From NCBI GenBank assembly GCA_028688235.1, contig JAQTYP010000159.1:1-7524 (forward strand): a stretch of DNA of 7,524 bases. The letters run 5' to 3'. This document shows, in pieces, positions 5,440 through 7,524 of this stretch (the stretch's first letter is position 1; each line of letters starts with the position of its first letter). The notes below the pieces were generated by a model. That model made no database searches, was not told where the DNA came from, and was given only the letters and a program-made list of their open reading frames with translations. A program made the translations under genes and the position numbers. This stretch comes from Methylomonas sp. (GTDB lineage: Bacteria; Pseudomonadota; Gammaproteobacteria; Methylococcales; Methylomonadaceae).

Positions 5440-7524
5440 TCATAACAAGCTCCAGGCGGCCGTCATGCCGGCCATCACGATGGAAACCATGCTCATTAAT
5501 TTGATCAGGATATTCAGCGAGGGGCCGGAGGTATCCTTGAAAGGGTCGCCTACCGTGTCGCCGACCACGCAAGCCTTATGCGCATCCGAGCCTTTTCCGC
5601 CCAAGTGGCCTTCTTCGACGTATTTCTTGGCGTTATCCCAAGCACCGCCGGCGTTGGCCATGAATATCGCCAATACGAAACCGGCCGATAAACCGCCCAC
5701 CAGCAAGCCCATCACGCCGGCCATGCCGAATACGATGCCTGTCGCGATGGGAATTGCCAGTGCCAGCAGCGAGGGCAACAACATTTCCCGCTGCGCGCTT
5801 TGGGTCGAGATCGCCACGCAACGGGCATAATCGGGCTTACCCGTACCCTCCATTATGCCGCTGATTTCCCTGAATTGCCGGCGTACCTCTTCGACCATTT
5901 TTTGAGCCGCGCGGCCTACGGCATTCATCGTCAAGCCGCAGAACACAAAAGCCATCATCGAGCCCAGGAACATGCCTATCAATACTTTAGGGTTCATCAG
6001 ATGTACATGGTAATAGCTCATGAAGTCGATCAAATTGGCCTGTTGCGTGGCGATAGTGTGGCCGTCGGCGAAAGTCAGCGTAGCTTGGCCTATGCGCAGC
6101 AAGCCGATTTTGATTTCCTCTATGTAAGACGCCAACAACACCAAGGCCGTCAGCGCCGCCGAACCGATCGCGAATCCCTTGCCGGTGGCCGCGGTAGTAT
6201 TGCCCAAGGCATCCAACGCGTCGGTGCGTTTGCGCACATCCGGTCCCAAACCGCTCATTTCGGCGTTGCCGCCGGCATTGTCGGCAATCGGGCCGTAGGC
6301 GTCGGTGGCCAGCGTGATACCCAGCGTCGACAACATGCCGACGGCGGCTATGCCTATGCCGTATAGCCCCAGACTCAAATTCTCGGCGACCAGCAAGTGA
6401 GGCAAGTCGAATTCAATGGCGCACAGGAAGGCGGCAATAATCGCCACGCCTATCGTGATCACCGGGATGGCGGTCGAAATCATGCCGACGCCCAAGCCGG
6501 ATATGATGACGGTTGCTGGCCCCGTGGCCGAACTTTCGGCGATTTTTTGCGTGGGACGAAAGGAATGCGAGGTGTAATATTCAGCGCCGTGGCCGATGAT
6601 GATGCCTGCGAGCAAGCCGCAGACCACGGCGGAGGCGAGTCCTGCCCAGTTGTGCAAGTCGATGGCATGCAGTATTGTAAATGCGGCTATCGCCGTCAGT
6701 AACGAGCTGACGTTGACGCCGCGATTCAGCGCTAGCATCAGCCGTTTCATGTCGGCGTTTTCGCCGGTCTTGACCAGGAAAATCCCGAAAATGGATAGCA
6801 CAACACCGGCGGCGGCAATCAACATGGGAGCAAACACCGCCTTGAGCTGCATGTCGGGGTTGGCGGCAAATGCGGCCGCGCCCAGCGCGGCGGTCGCCAA
6901 AATGGAGCCGCAATAGGATTCGTACAGGTCGGCGCCCATGCCGGCCACGTCGCCGACGTTATCGCCGACGTTATCGGCTATCGTCGCCGGATTGCGCGGA
7001 TCATCTTCGGGAATGCCGGCTTCGACCTTGCCGACCAGATCGGCGCCGACATCGGCCGCCTTCGTGTAAATGCCGCCGCCGACTCTGGCGAACAAGGCTT
7101 GCGTCGATGCGCCCATGCCGAAGGTCAGCATCGTCGTGGTGACGACGATCAGTTTATGGCCGGGTTCCGCGTCGCTTATGAAATGGTCGAGTACCAGAAA
7201 CCAAGCCGATATGTCGATCAGTGCCAGGCCGACGACAACCAAGCCCATCACGGCGCCGGAACGGAATGCGAGCCTAAGGCCTTGATTTAGCGAATTGGAA
7301 GCGGCGTGGGCGGTGCGGGCCGATGCGTATGTCGCCGTTTTCATGCCGAAGAAGCCGGCCAAGCCGGAAAAAAATCCGCCGCTCAGAAAGGCGAAAGGTA
7401 CCCACGGATTCTGCAGGCCGAAGTAAGCCATCGTCGAAAACAGCAAGACCAATAGCATGAATACGATGAAGACGACCTTGTATTGTTGTTTCAGATAGGA
7501 CATGGCGCCCTCGCGCACATGCTG
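5440..7524 (-). CDS. hppA: Membrane-bound ion-pumping pyrophosphatase, K+-dependent type (5' end outside window)
   Basis: This integral membrane enzyme hydrolyses pyrophosphate and pumps H+ (or Na+) out of the cytoplasm. 694 residues are visible, read from 7524 down to the TGA at 5442-5440, mostly as hydrophobic helices (the family has about 16). Pyrophosphate/Mg-binding motifs are intact: DVGADLVGKVE (7021-7053), DNVGDNVGD, DAYGPIADNAGGNAEM (6256-6303), GGAWDNAKKYVEEGH and GDTVGDPFKDTSGPSLN near the C terminus. GNTTAATGKG has Ala (6190-6192) and Gly (6181-6183) where K+-independent enzymes have Lys and Thr, predicting K+ dependence. DLYES, with Glu at 6919-6921, resembles Na+-pumping members, so the ion is uncertain. 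The first visible residues, QHVREGAMSYLKQQYK, correspond to the family's conserved EGAxAFLxRQYK, which follows the first helix. The open frame reaches the window edge, so some tens of N-terminal residues are missing. It is convergent with the operon on the other strand. Confidence 0.96.
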   Translation of the reverse strand, partial: QHVREGAMSYLKQQYKVVFIVFMLLVLLFSTMAYFGLQNPWVPFAFLSGGFFSGLAGFFGMKTATYASARTAHAASNSLNQGLRLAFRSGAVMGLVVVGLALIDISAWFLVLDHFISDAEPGHKLIVVTTTMLTFGMGASTQALFARVGGGIYTKAADVGADLVGKVEAGIPEDDPRNPATIADNVGDNVGDVAGMGADLYESYCGSILATAALGAAAFAANPDMQLKAVFAPMLIAAAGVVLSIFGIFLVKTGENADMKRLMLALNRGVNVSSLLTAIAAFTILHAIDLHNWAGLASAVVCGLLAGIIIGHGAEYYTSHSFRPTQKIAESSATGPATVIISGLGVGMISTAIPVITIGVAIIAAFLCAIEFDLPHLLVAENLSLGLYGIGIAAVGMLSTLGITLATDAYGPIADNAGGNAEMSGLGPDVRKRTDALDALGNTTAATGKGFAIGSAALTALVLLASYIEEIKIGLLRIGQATLTFADGHTIATQQANLIDFMSYYHVHLMNPKVLIGMFLGSMMAFVFCGLTMNAVGRAAQKMVEEVRRQFREISGIMEGTGKPDYARCVAISTQSAQREMLLPSLLALAIPIATGIVFGMAGVMGLLVGGLSAGFVLAIFMANAGGAWDNAKKYVEEGHLGGKGSDAHKACVVGDTVGDPFKDTSGPSLNILIKLMSMVSIVMAGMTAAWSLL

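Noticed and set aside
5408..5440. Small hairpins CGCG-GGAA-CGCG and AGCC-TAAC-GGCT as an hppA terminator
   Set aside because: The stems are only 4 bp, with no T run following on the minus strand, which is too weak to call.
5800..6366. Plus-strand open frame of 188 codons opposite hppA, with others at 6397-6702 and 6596-6916
   Set aside because: All lie within conserved hppA coding sequence and show no family motifs or ribosome binding sites.
6952..6978. 12-base tandem repeat CGCCGACGTTAT
   Set aside because: It encodes the conserved DNVGDNVGD motif of the pyrophosphatase, so the repeat is explained by protein function.

Overview
The window looks like chromosomal DNA from a gammaproteobacterium. 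AccB, AccC, PrmA and the RlmI-type protein all align readily, from memory, with their Escherichia coli counterparts, and the AccC active-site residues fall at identical numbers. Moderate GC content, together with a K+-dependent-type membrane pyrophosphatase, would suit a type I methanotroph (Methylococcales such as Methylomonas or Methylobacter relatives). That placement is an inference; no methane-oxidation gene is present. The DNA is gene-dense and mostly housekeeping, with no rRNA, tRNA, CRISPR array, transposase or phage gene that I can see.

Region 1 (13-1823, + strand) is the accBC operon: biotin carboxyl carrier protein, then biotin carboxylase, which together carry out the first half-reaction of acetyl-CoA carboxylase. 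A likely Rho-independent terminator (1834-1864) closes it.

Region 2 (1887-5346, + strand) is a tightly packed five-gene run with gaps of 2, 2 and 10 nt and then a 4-nt overlap. It holds prmA (ribosomal protein L11 methyltransferase), a zinc-ribbon/DUF3426 membrane protein, an RlmI-type 23S rRNA cytosine-C5 methyltransferase, a small stand-alone CxxC...CCxGC metal-binding domain protein, and an unrecognised Cys/Trp-rich membrane protein of 185 aa. The first and third genes modify the ribosome. The last two are translationally coupled and form the least explained part of the window.

Region 3 (5347-5439) is a short convergent intergenic space with a near-perfect palindrome (GGGCGAAT/ATTCGCCC) that resembles dispersed REP-type repeats.

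Region 4 (5440-7524, - strand) is hppA, a membrane-bound ion-pumping pyrophosphatase. It is complete at its C terminus, but its true N terminus lies beyond the window end. Its sequence predicts K+ dependence. A DLYES motif in the pumping region resembles Na+-transporting members, so the pumped ion (H+ or Na+) is open.
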